DNA of 64,000 nucleotides from positions 1 through 64,000 of the forward strand of contig CAIRNX010000018.1 in the NCBI GenBank assembly GCA_903880095.1, given 5' to 3'. The translations under genes were made by a program, and so were the position numbers. Numbering within the stretch: the stretch's first letter is position 1; every line of letters begins with the position of its first letter. Positions 27,583 through 37,894 of the stretch are shown piece by piece. The DNA comes from an uncultured Micrococcales bacterium (GTDB taxonomy: Bacteria > Actinomycetota > Actinomycetes > Actinomycetales > Microbacteriaceae). The notes under the pieces are model-generated. The model was not told where the DNA came from. It searched no databases and was given only the letters and a program-made list of their open reading frames with translations.

Positions 27583-28291
27583 GTTGTAGCGATTTTAGCC
27601 CGCGCTCGATGTGCCATTGGCTGTAAGCCGCGACGATTCCCGCCGCGTTTGCGCGCGATCCCTCACTTGAAGCGTCTGCGATCTCCCAGTCGCCAGAGAG
27701 CAACGCTCCAAGCAATGCTGCGGTTTCTTCGTTCATGGTTGCTGCGCCCGCAGGCTTGCAGTCGGCACAAACAACTCCGCCAAGCTGAAGCACAAAGGCT
27801 CGGTGCAGCCCGGGCTTGCCGCAAATTGCGCAGTCACCGAAGTTCGGAGCCCACCCGGCAACTGACAGGGCTCTCAGGAGGTAAGAGTCAAGAATCAGAC
27901 TGCTGTCGTGCTCTTGGCGAGAAAGCGACCTAAGGCCCCCTAGGAGCAATAAATACTGTTGCGGTGTAGATACGTCACCGGTTAGCTTTTCGGCAGTTTC
28001 AACCATTGCAGTGGCGGCTGTGTAGGTTGCGTAGTCTTTGACGATCTCTGCACCGTACGAGCTAAGCGTTTCTACCTGACTTACCGTGTCGAGGTTCTTG
28101 CCCTCGTAAAGCTGAACGTCGACAACCATGAATGGCTCAAGGCGCGAACCGAATTTTGAGCCGGTCTTACGAACACCCTTTGCCACTGCACGGATCTGCC
28201 CGTTGTAGTGCGAAAGCATCGTGACGATTCGGTCGGCCTCGCCAAGCTTGTGCGTGCGTAACACGACTGCTTCGTCACGATAGAGCGGCAT
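27566..28291 (-). CDS. recO: DNA repair protein RecO
   Basis: A 241-aa recombination mediator that loads RecA with RecR. The N-terminal OB-fold segment ([20 protein letters not shown]) is typical, and the C-terminal half has a zinc finger, CAICGKPG...CADCKPAG. The start codon directly abuts the leuA stop. The leuA-recO-uppS order is widespread in actinobacteria. Confidence 0.95.
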   Translation of the reverse strand: MPLYRDEAVVLRTHKLGEADRIVTMLSHYNGQIRAVAKGVRKTGSKFGSRLEPFMVVDVQLYEGKNLDTVSQVETLSSYGAEIVKDYATYTAATAMVETAEKLTGDVSTPQQYLLLLGGLRSLSRQEHDSSLILDSYLLRALSVAGWAPNFGDCAICGKPGLHRAFVLQLGGVVCADCKPAGAATMNEETAALLGALLSGDWEIADASSEGSRANAAGIVAAYSQWHIERGLKSLQHVERT

Positions 28292-30052
<1,761 letters not shown>

Positions 30053-30060
30053 TTAGCCGC

Positions 30061-30105
30061 AAAAACGCACCGCAGCGAGGAAGGCCGAATTAGGCCTCGC
30101 CGCGG
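30061..30105 (-). terminator. Attenuator hairpin in the leuA leader
   Basis: On the mRNA strand CCGCGGCGAGG (30105-30095) pairs over 11 bp (one G:U) with CCTCGCTGCGG (30080-30070), followed by TGCGTTTTT, the form of an intrinsic terminator. The 5' arm overlaps the last codons of the leucine-rich leader peptide. A smaller AGGCC/GGCCT hairpin (30097-30082) is partly exclusive with it and could act in the alternative fold. Confidence 0.7.
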
Positions 30106-30131
30106 CCAATAAGCAGGAGCTCGAAGGACAC
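30090..30131 (-). CDS. leuL: leuA leader peptide (MSFELLLIGRGEA)
   Basis: A 13-codon reading frame starting GTG at 30131 and ending TAA at 30090. It encodes MSFELLLIGRGEA with three consecutive leucine codons (CTC CTG CTT, codons 5-7). It has no SD, but a promoter places the transcript start on the GTG itself, so it would be leaderless. The stop lies in the loop of the attenuator hairpin. This is the architecture of ribosome-mediated transcription attenuation: stalling on Leu codons when charged tRNA-Leu is scarce would cover the terminator's 5' arm and let RNA polymerase reach leuA. The mechanism is inference; similar leaders have been predicted for other actinobacterial leuA genes. Confidence 0.75.
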   Translation of the reverse strand: MSFELLLIGRGEA

Positions 30132-30167
30132 CTCTTCAGGGTAGCCCTTAGAAACCGAGTTTGCCAA
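30132..30167 (-). promoter_or_regulatory. Promoter of the leuL-leuA transcript
   Basis: A -35 box TTGGCA (30167-30162), 18-nt spacer and -10 box TACCCT (30143-30138) are followed by 6 nt and then the G of the leader GTG at 30131. The spacing is ideal for a housekeeping sigma factor and a leaderless start. The -35 box lies inside the end of era. Confidence 0.65.
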
Positions 30168-31035
30168 GTTGCTTTGGGTCTCGTTGCCACTCTTTGGCAA
30201 CCTTTACCCGCAGGCCGAGAAACACCTTCTTGCCAATTAGCTTCTCGATCTCTTTGCGAGATACGGCTCCGACTTCGCGAAGCCGAGAACCACCCTTGCC
30301 GATGATGATTCCCTTTTGAGAGTCACGCTCAACCCAAACGTTTGCGTGGATGTCGACCATCGACCCGTCTTCACGTTCGTTCATCTCATCGATAGTTACG
30401 GCAAGTGAGTGCGGAAGTTCATCGTGGACGCCTTCGAGGGCCGACTCACGAATCAGCTCACAAATGCGCGATTCAATCGATTCGTCGGTGACTGTATCGG
30501 TTGGGTACATGGCAGCAGATTCCGGAAAGAGCCCCAAGATCACGCCGGTCAGATCATCGAGCTGGTGACCAGCAACGGCCGAAACGGGAACGATGGCCGC
30601 CCAGTCACGCATTTGGCCGACCTCTTGCAGCTTTGCGGCCAACTGGTCACGCGAAACCAATTCGGTCTTTGTCACGACAGCAATTAGTTTGGCGCGACGA
30701 AAGTCGTTCAACTGCTCGCTGATGAAGGCGTCGCCCGGCCCGAGTTTTTCATTGGCAGGGACGCAGAATCCAATCACGTCTACCCCCGACAGCGTCTTGG
30801 CAACAAGGTCGTTTAGGCGCTCACCCAACAATGTGCGGGGGCGGTGCAAACCGGGAGTGTCGACTACGACGATCTGGCCGCCTTCAAGGTTCACCATGCC
30901 ACGAATGGCGCGCCGAGTCGTCTGCGGCTTGGCGCTTGTAATAGCGATCTTCTCGCCAACCAAGGCATTGGTTAGCGTCGACTTGCCTACGTTGGGTCTG
31001 CCAACAAAAGAAATGAAACCGCTTCGAAAGGTCAT
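30148..31035 (-). CDS. era: GTPase Era
   Basis: A 295-aa ribosome-assembly GTPase that binds 16S rRNA. The G domain has GRPNVGKST (G1), DTPGLH (G3) and TKTE (G4); the C-terminal KH domain has GIIIGKGGSRLREVG. The ATG overlaps the stop of the CNNM-family gene by 4 bp. It ends the ybeY-CNNM-era run; the leuA promoter starts within its 3' end. Confidence 0.96.
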   Translation of the reverse strand: MTFRSGFISFVGRPNVGKSTLTNALVGEKIAITSAKPQTTRRAIRGMVNLEGGQIVVVDTPGLHRPRTLLGERLNDLVAKTLSGVDVIGFCVPANEKLGPGDAFISEQLNDFRRAKLIAVVTKTELVSRDQLAAKLQEVGQMRDWAAIVPVSAVAGHQLDDLTGVILGLFPESAAMYPTDTVTDESIESRICELIRESALEGVHDELPHSLAVTIDEMNEREDGSMVDIHANVWVERDSQKGIIIGKGGSRLREVGAVSRKEIEKLIGKKVFLGLRVKVAKEWQRDPKQLGKLGF

Positions 31036-32123
31036 TCGAAGGCCTCCTGAGATTCGCTTAGTGGTGCACTTGCCTGAACCAAGACGGTGATCAGGCGTTT
31101 ACGGCGACCTTCAATGCGATCTGCAGTAAAAACTAAGCCGCTGTAGGTGACCGAGTCACCTTTGCGCGGTAGTCGTTCAAGTTCTTTGGTGAGTAACCCA
31201 CCAACGCTATCGACGTCTTCATCTTCGAGTTCAATCTCGAATTTTTCGCCCAAATCAAATAGCGCGCAACGGGCCGAAACCCTGAAGACGCCGAGTTCGA
31301 TTTCTTCGATGTCGGCGACCTCGCGGTCGTATTCGTCGGCGATGTCACCGACAATCTCTTCGATCACGTCTTCCATGGTTGCCAAGCCTGCAACGCCACC
31401 GTATTCGTCAATGATGATGGCAATGTGCGTAGCCGAAACCTGCATGTCGCGAAGCAGGTCGTCGACCGGCTTAGATTCGGGCACAAAAACTGGCTTGCGA
31501 GCTAGGTCGGCTGCAACTTTGCCGGTGATCTCGCCCTGGTACATCAATTTGGCGACGTCCTTGAGATAAAGCACGCCTACTACGTCGTCAACATTTTTGC
31601 CAATGACCGGAAGACGCGAGTATCCGCGCTCGAGAAAAAGCTTCATCGAAGCTTCTAAGGTTTCGTCGGCTTCAATTGTGGCCATATCGATTCTCGGAAC
31701 CATGACCTCACGCACGATGGTTTCACCAAATTCTTCTACCGAGTCGAGAAGCTCCTGCTCAAACTCTTCTGGTTCTTCGTTTTTGGGCAAAGAAAGCGGG
31801 GAAAACATGATTGAAAGCGAGTTGACCACGGGTTTTAGAAACCTGGCCAACCATTGCCCGAAAGAGCGGTGACCCGCGAGACGGGCGAGAACCTGAGAGC
31901 CGAGCAAAAGGGCAACCATGAGACCGAACGAAATAAGGGCAGCCCACCACCAGCGCAGACCGAGCGGACTCAGGCTTTGACCTAGCACCACACCAAATAG
32001 GCCAGTGAGCGTTAGACGCAGGAAACCAAGGGCCTCAGGCCGATTTAGTGCGGCCGACACGATTGTGAACACGACAGCGAAGACCGCAAGTATTACCGCC
32101 ACCCAAAGTGCTAGGGCGAGCAA
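31032..32123 (-). CDS. CNNM/CorC-HlyC family membrane protein with CBS pair
   Basis: A 363-aa protein. Residues 1-110 hold about three to four hydrophobic segments (an abbreviated DUF21 domain). Two CBS domains follow (VREVMVPRIDMATIEADE... and ...KPVFVPESKPVDDLLRDM), then a CorC_HlyC domain (~275-360). Family members are Mg/Co transport or efflux proteins. The DUF21 part is shorter than the usual ~190 aa. The start is TTG directly after the ybeY stop. The ybeY-CNNM-era order is conserved. Confidence 0.9.
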   Translation of the reverse strand: MLALALWVAVILAVFAVVFTIVSAALNRPEALGFLRLTLTGLFGVVLGQSLSPLGLRWWWAALISFGLMVALLLGSQVLARLAGHRSFGQWLARFLKPVVNSLSIMFSPLSLPKNEEPEEFEQELLDSVEEFGETIVREVMVPRIDMATIEADETLEASMKLFLERGYSRLPVIGKNVDDVVGVLYLKDVAKLMYQGEITGKVAADLARKPVFVPESKPVDDLLRDMQVSATHIAIIIDEYGGVAGLATMEDVIEEIVGDIADEYDREVADIEEIELGVFRVSARCALFDLGEKFEIELEDEDVDSVGGLLTKELERLPRKGDSVTYSGLVFTADRIEGRRKRLITVLVQASAPLSESQEAFE

Positions 32124-32576
32124 CTAGCCCTCCTGGGCGTAAAACTTGGTAAGAATATCGTCTTGAAGCCCAAACATCACACGGTGCTCCTCTGGCTCTG
32201 CGTGGTCGTGACCCAGAAGGTGCAGAATTCCGTGAGTGGTGAGCAGAAGCATCTCGTTGATTGGCTCGTGACCAGCGGCTGAAGCCTGTGCGATTGCGAC
32301 CGATGGACAGATCACGATTGAACCGAGCTGGCCGAGGCTTAGTTCAGCCTCGTTTCCAGGGTGAAGTTCATCCATGGGAAAACTGAGCACGTCGGTTGGC
32401 CCCGGTTCGTCCATGAACTTTATGTGCAGCTCAGTCATCGGCTCCTCGTCGTAAAACAGGATTTCTAGCTCGCTGTCCGGATGAATGCGCATCGCATCGA
32501 GGGCAAAGCTCGCGAGTTCTAAGACACGCTTTTCGTCAACCTTGACTGCTGATTCGTTTCTGATTTCGACGGTCAT
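32124..32576 (-). CDS. ybeY: Endoribonuclease YbeY (rRNA maturation factor)
   Basis: A 150-aa metallo-RNase acting in 16S rRNA 3'-end maturation and ribosome quality control. The zinc motif H-x3-H-x5-H is seen in THGILHLLGHDHAEPEEH, and DVLSFPMDE is the other family signature. The ATG overlaps the phoH stop by 4 bp. Confidence 0.96.
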   Translation of the reverse strand: MTVEIRNESAVKVDEKRVLELASFALDAMRIHPDSELEILFYDEEPMTELHIKFMDEPGPTDVLSFPMDELHPGNEAELSLGQLGSIVICPSVAIAQASAAGHEPINEMLLLTTHGILHLLGHDHAEPEEHRVMFGLQDDILTKFYAQEG

Positions 32577-33547
32577 TTGCCACTCTTTCTGGCGGTGAGT
32601 TTTTCTTCATAGCGCGAGTATGCGTCCACGATTTTTGCGACAAGCGAGTGTCGAACTACGTCATCTGCGGTGAGGGTGGCAAAGTGCATGTCGTCAACCT
32701 TGCCTAAAACCTGGACGGCCGTTCTAAGACCACTTGTGCCGGCTGGTAGGTCGATTTGTGTGATATCACCGGTAACGATCATCTTCGAGTTGAAGCCAAG
32801 GCGCGTTAGAAACATCTTCATTTGCTCTGGCGTAGTGTTCTGCGCCTCGTCGAGAATTATGAATGAGTCGTTCAAGGTGCGACCGCGCATGTATGCCAAC
32901 GGCGCAACCTCAATGGTTCCAGAAGCCATGAGTTTTGGCACAGCCTCAGGTTCGAGCATCTCGTGCAAGGCGTCAAAAAGCGGGCGAAGGTATGGGTCGA
33001 TCTTGTCGTTTAGCGTGCCCGGCAAAAAGCCAAGGCGCTCCCCCGCTTCAACGGCAGGTCGGGTCAAGATGATGCGCGAAACCTCTTTGCGCTGAAGAGC
33101 CTGAACCGCCTTGGCCATGGCCAAATAGGTTTTGCCTGTACCTGCGGGGCCGATGCCAAAAACAATGGTGTTGTGGTCAATCGCGTCAACGTAGTTTTTC
33201 TGGCCAAGTGTCTTTGGCCGAATGCTTTTTCCTCGAGACGAAAGAATGCTCTGGCTGAGGATATCGGCAGGACGAGACTCGGCGTCTCCGGCAAGCATTC
33301 TGGCAGCACGCCTGAAGTCTTCTGGGCTGAGAAGCTGACCGCGCTTGACCAGTTCGGCCATTTGGTCGAGCAACTTTCGGGCCACCGCAACCTGCTGAGT
33401 TGGGCCAGAAAGCTTCACTTGGTCACCCCGAGCAGAAACCTGAATGTCTGGGTATTGAGCCTCAAATTCCTTGAGCAAGGCGTCGCCTGGGCCAAAAAGA
33501 CTGCTTGACTCGGCTACGCGAATCTCAACGCTCGAAACATCGCTCAC
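32573..33547 (-). CDS. phoH: PhoH family ATPase
   Basis: A 324-aa P-loop ATPase of the PhoH/YbeZ type. It has a KH-like N-terminus, Walker A GPAGTGKTYLAMAKAV, Walker B FIILDEAQNTTPEQ, and the VTGDITQIDLP segment. It is thought to act as an RNA helicase-like partner of YbeY, consistent with the 4-bp overlap of the two genes. Its ATG overlaps the HIT gene by 4 bp. Confidence 0.94.
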   Translation of the reverse strand: MSDVSSVEIRVAESSSLFGPGDALLKEFEAQYPDIQVSARGDQVKLSGPTQQVAVARKLLDQMAELVKRGQLLSPEDFRRAARMLAGDAESRPADILSQSILSSRGKSIRPKTLGQKNYVDAIDHNTIVFGIGPAGTGKTYLAMAKAVQALQRKEVSRIILTRPAVEAGERLGFLPGTLNDKIDPYLRPLFDALHEMLEPEAVPKLMASGTIEVAPLAYMRGRTLNDSFIILDEAQNTTPEQMKMFLTRLGFNSKMIVTGDITQIDLPAGTSGLRTAVQVLGKVDDMHFATLTADDVVRHSLVAKIVDAYSRYEEKLTARKSGK

Positions 33548-33873
33548 GAGTTCACCGGCTGGTTGGAGGTGATGTGCCCGTGCGCGTGGAACACGGTTTG
33601 GCCGGCAAGTTCACCGGTGTTGAACGTGAATCTGAAGTGGCCGGTGGTTTGTTCAGAAGCGATTCGACTGCCCAGTTGCATTAGGTCAACTAGCGCTTCA
33701 GGGTCGTTGTTGGCAAGTTCAGCAACATTGGCGTGGTGTTGGCGAGGAATCACCAGAATATGCACCGGTTGGCGTGGTTGAACGTCTTGGAACGCAATCG
33801 AGCGTTCAGTTTCACCCACGATGGTCGCTGGTATCGAGCCAGCTACTATTTTGCAAAAAATGCAGTCGATCAA
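33544..33873 (-). CDS. HIT family nucleotide hydrolase (HinT-like)
   Basis: A 109-aa histidine-triad protein. It begins (start)IDCIFCKIVAGSIPA, has HILVIPRQHHANV, and ends with the triad HAHGHIT. The family hydrolyses AMP-linked adducts such as aminoacyl-AMP. The start is taken as TTG at 33873 with GGAGG 5 nt upstream. A longer frame reaches into rsmE but has no SD and no family-like residues. Confidence 0.92.
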   Translation of the reverse strand: MIDCIFCKIVAGSIPATIVGETERSIAFQDVQPRQPVHILVIPRQHHANVAELANNDPEALVDLMQLGSRIASEQTTGHFRFTFNTGELAGQTVFHAHGHITSNQPVNS

Positions 33874-33893
33874 ATGTTCCTCCGATACCAAAT

Positions 33894-34625
33894 CTAACGC
33901 CAAAGGCCGCTTCGGCCAGCCAAAAAAGCGATCGCAGCCATGCCCGCTGTTGAAGTTCGCAAAATGCCAGATCCAAGATGGACGCGCACTGCGCCGGCAG
34001 CTTCAAACATTTCGAGTTCGTGTTCGGAGATACCGCCCTCTGGGCCAACAACGAGTTGAATGGAGCCCTCCAAAGGCGCAGTCCAATCAGAAATCGACAA
34101 ATCTGCTGTCGGGTCGAGTATCAGATAGATTTCGCTGCCCATAGCAGCAGCGAGTTGCTTTGAGGTAACCAGGTCTCGCACCTTTGGAAACCTAGGTCTT
34201 AGGGCTTGTTTTGCGGCCTCGCTAGAAATGGTGGTCCAGCGGTCCTGGTTTTTTGCTCGTTTTGATTCGTCCCACTTAGAAATAGAACGCTCTGACTGCC
34301 ACGGCGTGATGCTCGAGCAGCCAAGCTCGGTTGCCGCCTGTATTGCTAGTTCGTCTCGATCACCCTTCGCAAGGGCCTGAACCAAACCGAAACTCAGTTT
34401 CGGAGCATCGATTTCGCTTACTGTGTCGATTCGAATGCTCAAAGATTTTGGAGCCACGGCGGTGACCACGCCACGAGAATGAGTGTCTGATCCGTTTGTG
34501 AGCTGAATTGCCTCACCTACGCGCATGCGGCGCACGCTTGCCGCATGGTGCCCCTCTGCCCCGTCTAGAACCAAGTCGGCACCTACGACAGGCTTACCTT
34601 CAAACCTAAACAGCGGCTCAACCAC
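33894..34625 (-). CDS. rsmE: 16S rRNA (uracil-1498-N3) methyltransferase
   Basis: A 243-aa SPOUT (trefoil-knot) methyltransferase that modifies U1498 of 16S rRNA. The knot carries LVVGPEGGISEHELE and VHLGSGILRTSTAG for SAM binding; the N-terminus holds a PUA-like domain (HHAASVRRMRVG). Its start shares one base with the dnaJ stop (34625), giving dnaJ-rsmE coupling as in many Gram-positive genomes. Confidence 0.95.
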   Translation of the reverse strand: MVEPLFRFEGKPVVGADLVLDGAEGHHAASVRRMRVGEAIQLTNGSDTHSRGVVTAVAPKSLSIRIDTVSEIDAPKLSFGLVQALAKGDRDELAIQAATELGCSSITPWQSERSISKWDESKRAKNQDRWTTISSEAAKQALRPRFPKVRDLVTSKQLAAAMGSEIYLILDPTADLSISDWTAPLEGSIQLVVGPEGGISEHELEMFEAAGAVRVHLGSGILRTSTAGMAAIAFLAGRSGLWR

Positions 34626-35704
34626 TAGCGCCGCTTACCGAAGAAACCGGCGGTTTGTTTTTGAAGTTGCGGGTGCTCACCTTTGCGAAGCTTGGCCAAC
34701 TGGCGCAGCAACTCTTTTTGCTTGGTATCAAGTTTTGAGGGGGTGTTCACCTGGATGGCGACTTTTAGGTCGCCGCGGCCGGCAGAACGGAGCTTGTGCG
34801 AACCCTTGCCCTTAATGGTTACCACGTCACCGGTTTGAACACCCGGAGCAACTTCAACACTGATCGGCCCGTCGAAGGTGTCGATCTGAACCTGAGCGCC
34901 CAGCGCAGCATCGTGAACCGGCACCTCTAGAACGCAGGTGAGGTCATCACCGTTTCGGCCGAAAATCTCGTCAACCTTCACGGCGATGTCGATGTAGATG
35001 TCACCGTTTGGCCCGCCGGCGAAGCCGGTTTCTCCTTGACCGGCAAGCTGAAGTCGTAATCCGTCCTCGACACCGGCAGGAATGTTAAGTTCAAGGGTGC
35101 GCTTTGCACGAACTCGACCCTGACCTCGGCAGTCGATGCAAGGTGAAGGAATTGTCTGGCCGTAACCTCGGCAAGACGTGCAAGGAGTGTTGGTGACAAC
35201 GTTGCCGAGCAATGAGCGAACCTGGCGCTGAATCTGGCCAGCACCACGGCAAACGTCGCAGGTTTCGAGGTTTGTTCCCGGTTGGCAGCAAGAACCCTGA
35301 CAGGTTCCGCAAATCACCGCTGTGTCGATATCGACGTTTTTACTGAGCCCAAAAACTGCTTCGCGAAGGCTTAGATCGATGCTTAGCAAGGCGTCTTGCC
35401 CGCGCTCCTGGCGCGAGCGAGGGCCGCGTTGACCGCCGCCACCGAAAAATGTGTCGAAGATGTCACCGAAACCAAAGCCGGCGTCAAAACCTCCCGCGCC
35501 AGAGCCACCGGCGTCGTATTGGGCGCGGCTATCTGGATTCGAGAGAACGTCGTAGGCGTGGGTTACCGACTTGAAGCGTTCGGCAGCTGCCGGGTCTGGG
35601 TTCATGTCGGGGTGAAGTTCGCGAGCAAGCTTGCGAAAGGCCTTTTTGATCTCGTCTGTGCTGGCATTTCGAGAAACGCCGAGTGCCTCGTAGTGGTCGC
35701 TCAT
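34625..35704 (-). CDS. dnaJ: Chaperone DnaJ
   Basis: A 359-aa type I Hsp40. J domain at 1-70 with HPD in [11 protein letters not shown]; Gly/Phe-rich linker (~70-100); zinc domain with four CxxCxGxG-like repeats ([32 protein letters not shown]; the first ends in Cys rather than Gly); then substrate-binding domains. It is the second, DnaK-unlinked paralogue type that travels with HrcA in actinobacteria. Transcribed directly after hrcA with no gap, hence under CIRCE control. Confidence 0.96.
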   Translation of the reverse strand: MSDHYEALGVSRNASTDEIKKAFRKLARELHPDMNPDPAAAERFKSVTHAYDVLSNPDSRAQYDAGGSGAGGFDAGFGFGDIFDTFFGGGGQRGPRSRQERGQDALLSIDLSLREAVFGLSKNVDIDTAVICGTCQGSCCQPGTNLETCDVCRGAGQIQRQVRSLLGNVVTNTPCTSCRGYGQTIPSPCIDCRGQGRVRAKRTLELNIPAGVEDGLRLQLAGQGETGFAGGPNGDIYIDIAVKVDEIFGRNGDDLTCVLEVPVHDAALGAQVQIDTFDGPISVEVAPGVQTGDVVTIKGKGSHKLRSAGRGDLKVAIQVNTPSKLDTKQKELLRQLAKLRKGEHPQLQKQTAGFFGKRR

Positions 35705-36724
35705 TTACGCTCCTAGCGCCTTGGTCAGGTAGCGCGCGATTGCTCGCACAGCTGCAATGTTTGTCGAATAATCCATGCGGGTCGGGCCAATCACGCCGAC
35801 CTTTGCGACCTCGGCGCCTTGGTTTTCGTAACCGCTGACGACGACAGATGTTTCTGAAAGCCCCTCGAAGGGGTTCTCGCGACCAATGCTCAGGGCAATG
35901 CCGTTCGAATCGGCTTCGAGTTCGCTGAAAAGTTTGAGAAGCACAACCTGCTCCTCAATGGCTTCAAGAAGCGGGCTAATGTTGCGCTGAAAATCGCCTT
36001 CGCTCCTCGCGAGAAAGCCGGTGCCAGCGAGCAGCATCTTTTCGGTGCGGTTTGCATCAATCTGCTCGAACAGGCCGTCAACAACGATTTGAACCTCGCT
36101 GGCGCGCTTCGGCGCAAAACCCTTGACGAAATCCTTGAGCTTGGCGTCAACCTCAGAGAGCTTTGCGCCTGCCAGAGAGGTATTCAGCTTCGACCTCAGT
36201 TCGGCCATGAATTGACCATCAACCTGAACACCAAGTTCTAAAACGTGCTCCTCGTGGCGGCCGGTGTCGGCGACCAGGATCAAGAGAACCCGTGTGTCGG
36301 AGAGAGGAACAATCTCAATATTGCGAACTCGCGACTTGCCCAAGGTTGGATATTGAACCATCGCAACCTGCTTGGTCGCCTGCGACAGGGCTCGCACGGT
36401 GCGCCCGAGGATTTCATCAAGGTCTGCGCTGCCTGAAAGAAAGCCTTCCATCGCGTGACGCTCTGGCTCGGTTAGCGGCTTGACCTGGTCAAGACGATCG
36501 ACGAAAAGGCGGTAACCCTTGTCGGTTGGAATGCGACCAGAAGAAGTGTGGGTTTGAACGATTAGTTCTTCATCTTCAAGAAGGGCCATGTCGTTTCGAA
36601 TTGTCGCGGCAGAAACAGCGAAACCGTGCCGATCGACAAGCGCCTTGGAACCAACCGGTTGACTCGTCGCGATGTAGTCCTGGACGATAGCGCGCAAGAC
36701 CTCAACACTGCGTTCTGGAATCAT
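35705..36724 (-). CDS. hrcA: Heat-inducible transcription repressor HrcA
   Basis: A 339-aa repressor that binds CIRCE operators and is tuned by GroE chaperonin activity. The N-terminal winged helix (RSVEVLRAIVQDYIATSQPVG, then SAATIRNDMALLEDEE) is diagnostic, and a GAF-like domain follows. A CIRCE element overlaps the predicted transcription start 11 nt before its ATG, so hrcA-dnaJ is autoregulated. Confidence 0.96.
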   Translation of the reverse strand: MIPERSVEVLRAIVQDYIATSQPVGSKALVDRHGFAVSAATIRNDMALLEDEELIVQTHTSSGRIPTDKGYRLFVDRLDQVKPLTEPERHAMEGFLSGSADLDEILGRTVRALSQATKQVAMVQYPTLGKSRVRNIEIVPLSDTRVLLILVADTGRHEEHVLELGVQVDGQFMAELRSKLNTSLAGAKLSEVDAKLKDFVKGFAPKRASEVQIVVDGLFEQIDANRTEKMLLAGTGFLARSEGDFQRNISPLLEAIEEQVVLLKLFSELEADSNGIALSIGRENPFEGLSETSVVVSGYENQGAEVAKVGVIGPTRMDYSTNIAAVRAIARYLTKALGA

Positions 36725-36735
36725 GGTTCACCTCG

Positions 36736-36767
36736 CTAGCACTCGGGGGTTCTGAGTGCCAATATTA
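36736..36767 (-). promoter_or_regulatory. CIRCE operator and -10 box of hrcA-dnaJ
   Basis: CTAGCACTC-N9-GAGTGCCAA (36736-36762) matches the CIRCE consensus TTAGCACTC-N9-GAGTGCTAA with two mismatches, one in each arm. TAATAT (36767-36762 on the minus strand) directly upstream is a good -10 box, which puts the start of transcription inside the operator. Binding of HrcA would block initiation. Confidence 0.85.
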
Positions 36768-36768
36768 C

Positions 36769-37893
36769 CTAAACTAGGCGGCGAACAACTAGGTCTGCGA
36801 GCAGTCTGCCACGGAGTGTCAAAACCAATTTGCCTTGAAACGCCGCCTTGGCGTCGATCAAATCGTCGGCAATCAAACCGGCAACGGCATCTTTGTTTTC
36901 GATAATCGAGAGATCAAGCCCTGTGGCGAGCCTCGACTCGAGAAGAACTCGCTCTTCAAACTTCTGCAGCTCGGTTAGGGTCTCGCGATCAGCCTCAGGG
37001 CTCAAGCCCTCGGCAAGTTTGCCGGCGTAAGCGCTCGGGTGCTTAACGTTCCACCAACGCTCCCCGTCTAAGTGGCTGTGCGCGCCGGGGCCGTAACCCC
37101 ACCAGTCCCGCCCCAACCAATAGGCAACATTGTGCTTTGATTCGGTCTCTTTCGATCGTGACCAGTTGCTGAGTTCGTACCAAGTCAGGCCGGCTGCTGC
37201 GAACTGGGCGTCTGCCCACTCGTATTTTGCCGCTTGCAAATCTTCGTCAGGTTCGGGCAATTCGCCGCGATTAATTTGTCTCGCGAGCTTGGTGCCTTCT
37301 TCGACGATGAGCGCATAGGCAGAAATATGGTCTGTTTCCAGCTCGATTGCGGCGTCGACACTGCGCTTCCAGTCATCCATGGATTCTTTTGGTGCACCAT
37401 AAATGAGATCGACGCTGGTCTGCAGCTCTTGCTCCTTGGCAGCCTTGATGGCCTTTGGAACATTGGCAGGAGTGTGGGTGCGCTCGAGTGTTTCAAGCAC
37501 CGAGGAGACAGCCGATTGCATGCCAAATGAGACACGGTTGAAACCGCCCCGTCGAAGCGCTTCAAGATAAAAACCGTCGACGTTATCTGGGTTGGCCTCT
37601 GTGGTCACCTCTGCGCCCTTTGCGATGCCAAAGGAGTCGTCGAGAAGACGCAGGACGTCGACAAGATCGCTGGCCGGCAGTTGCGTTGGCGTGCCGCCTC
37701 CAAAAAAGATCGATTCCAAGTGTCGCGCGCTGCCGAGAACTCGTTTACTGAGCTCAAGCTCTTTGGCGAACTGGTTTACAAAGTCACTCTGCGAAAAACC
37801 CTGAAGTTCGGTCGCTGTGTATGTGTTGAAGTCGCAGTAGCCGCAGCGCACCCTGCAAAAAGGCACGTGAACGTAGGCGTGAAGCGTAGACAA
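36769..37893 (-). CDS. hemW: Radical SAM heme chaperone HemW
   Basis: A 374-aa radical SAM protein, formerly annotated as oxygen-independent coproporphyrinogen oxidase. The [4Fe-4S] motif C-x3-C-x2-C is CRVRCGYCDF, followed by FFGGGTPTQLP. HemW proteins bind heme and deliver it to respiratory enzymes, which fits the cytochrome bd genes in this window. The start is TTG at 37893, one base after the lepA stop; an upstream ATG inside lepA adds residues unlike the family. Confidence 0.92.
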   Translation of the reverse strand: MSTLHAYVHVPFCRVRCGYCDFNTYTATELQGFSQSDFVNQFAKELELSKRVLGSARHLESIFFGGGTPTQLPASDLVDVLRLLDDSFGIAKGAEVTTEANPDNVDGFYLEALRRGGFNRVSFGMQSAVSSVLETLERTHTPANVPKAIKAAKEQELQTSVDLIYGAPKESMDDWKRSVDAAIELETDHISAYALIVEEGTKLARQINRGELPEPDEDLQAAKYEWADAQFAAAGLTWYELSNWSRSKETESKHNVAYWLGRDWWGYGPGAHSHLDGERWWNVKHPSAYAGKLAEGLSPEADRETLTELQKFEERVLLESRLATGLDLSIIENKDAVAGLIADDLIDAKAAFQGKLVLTLRGRLLADLVVRRLV

Positions 37894-37894
37894 G

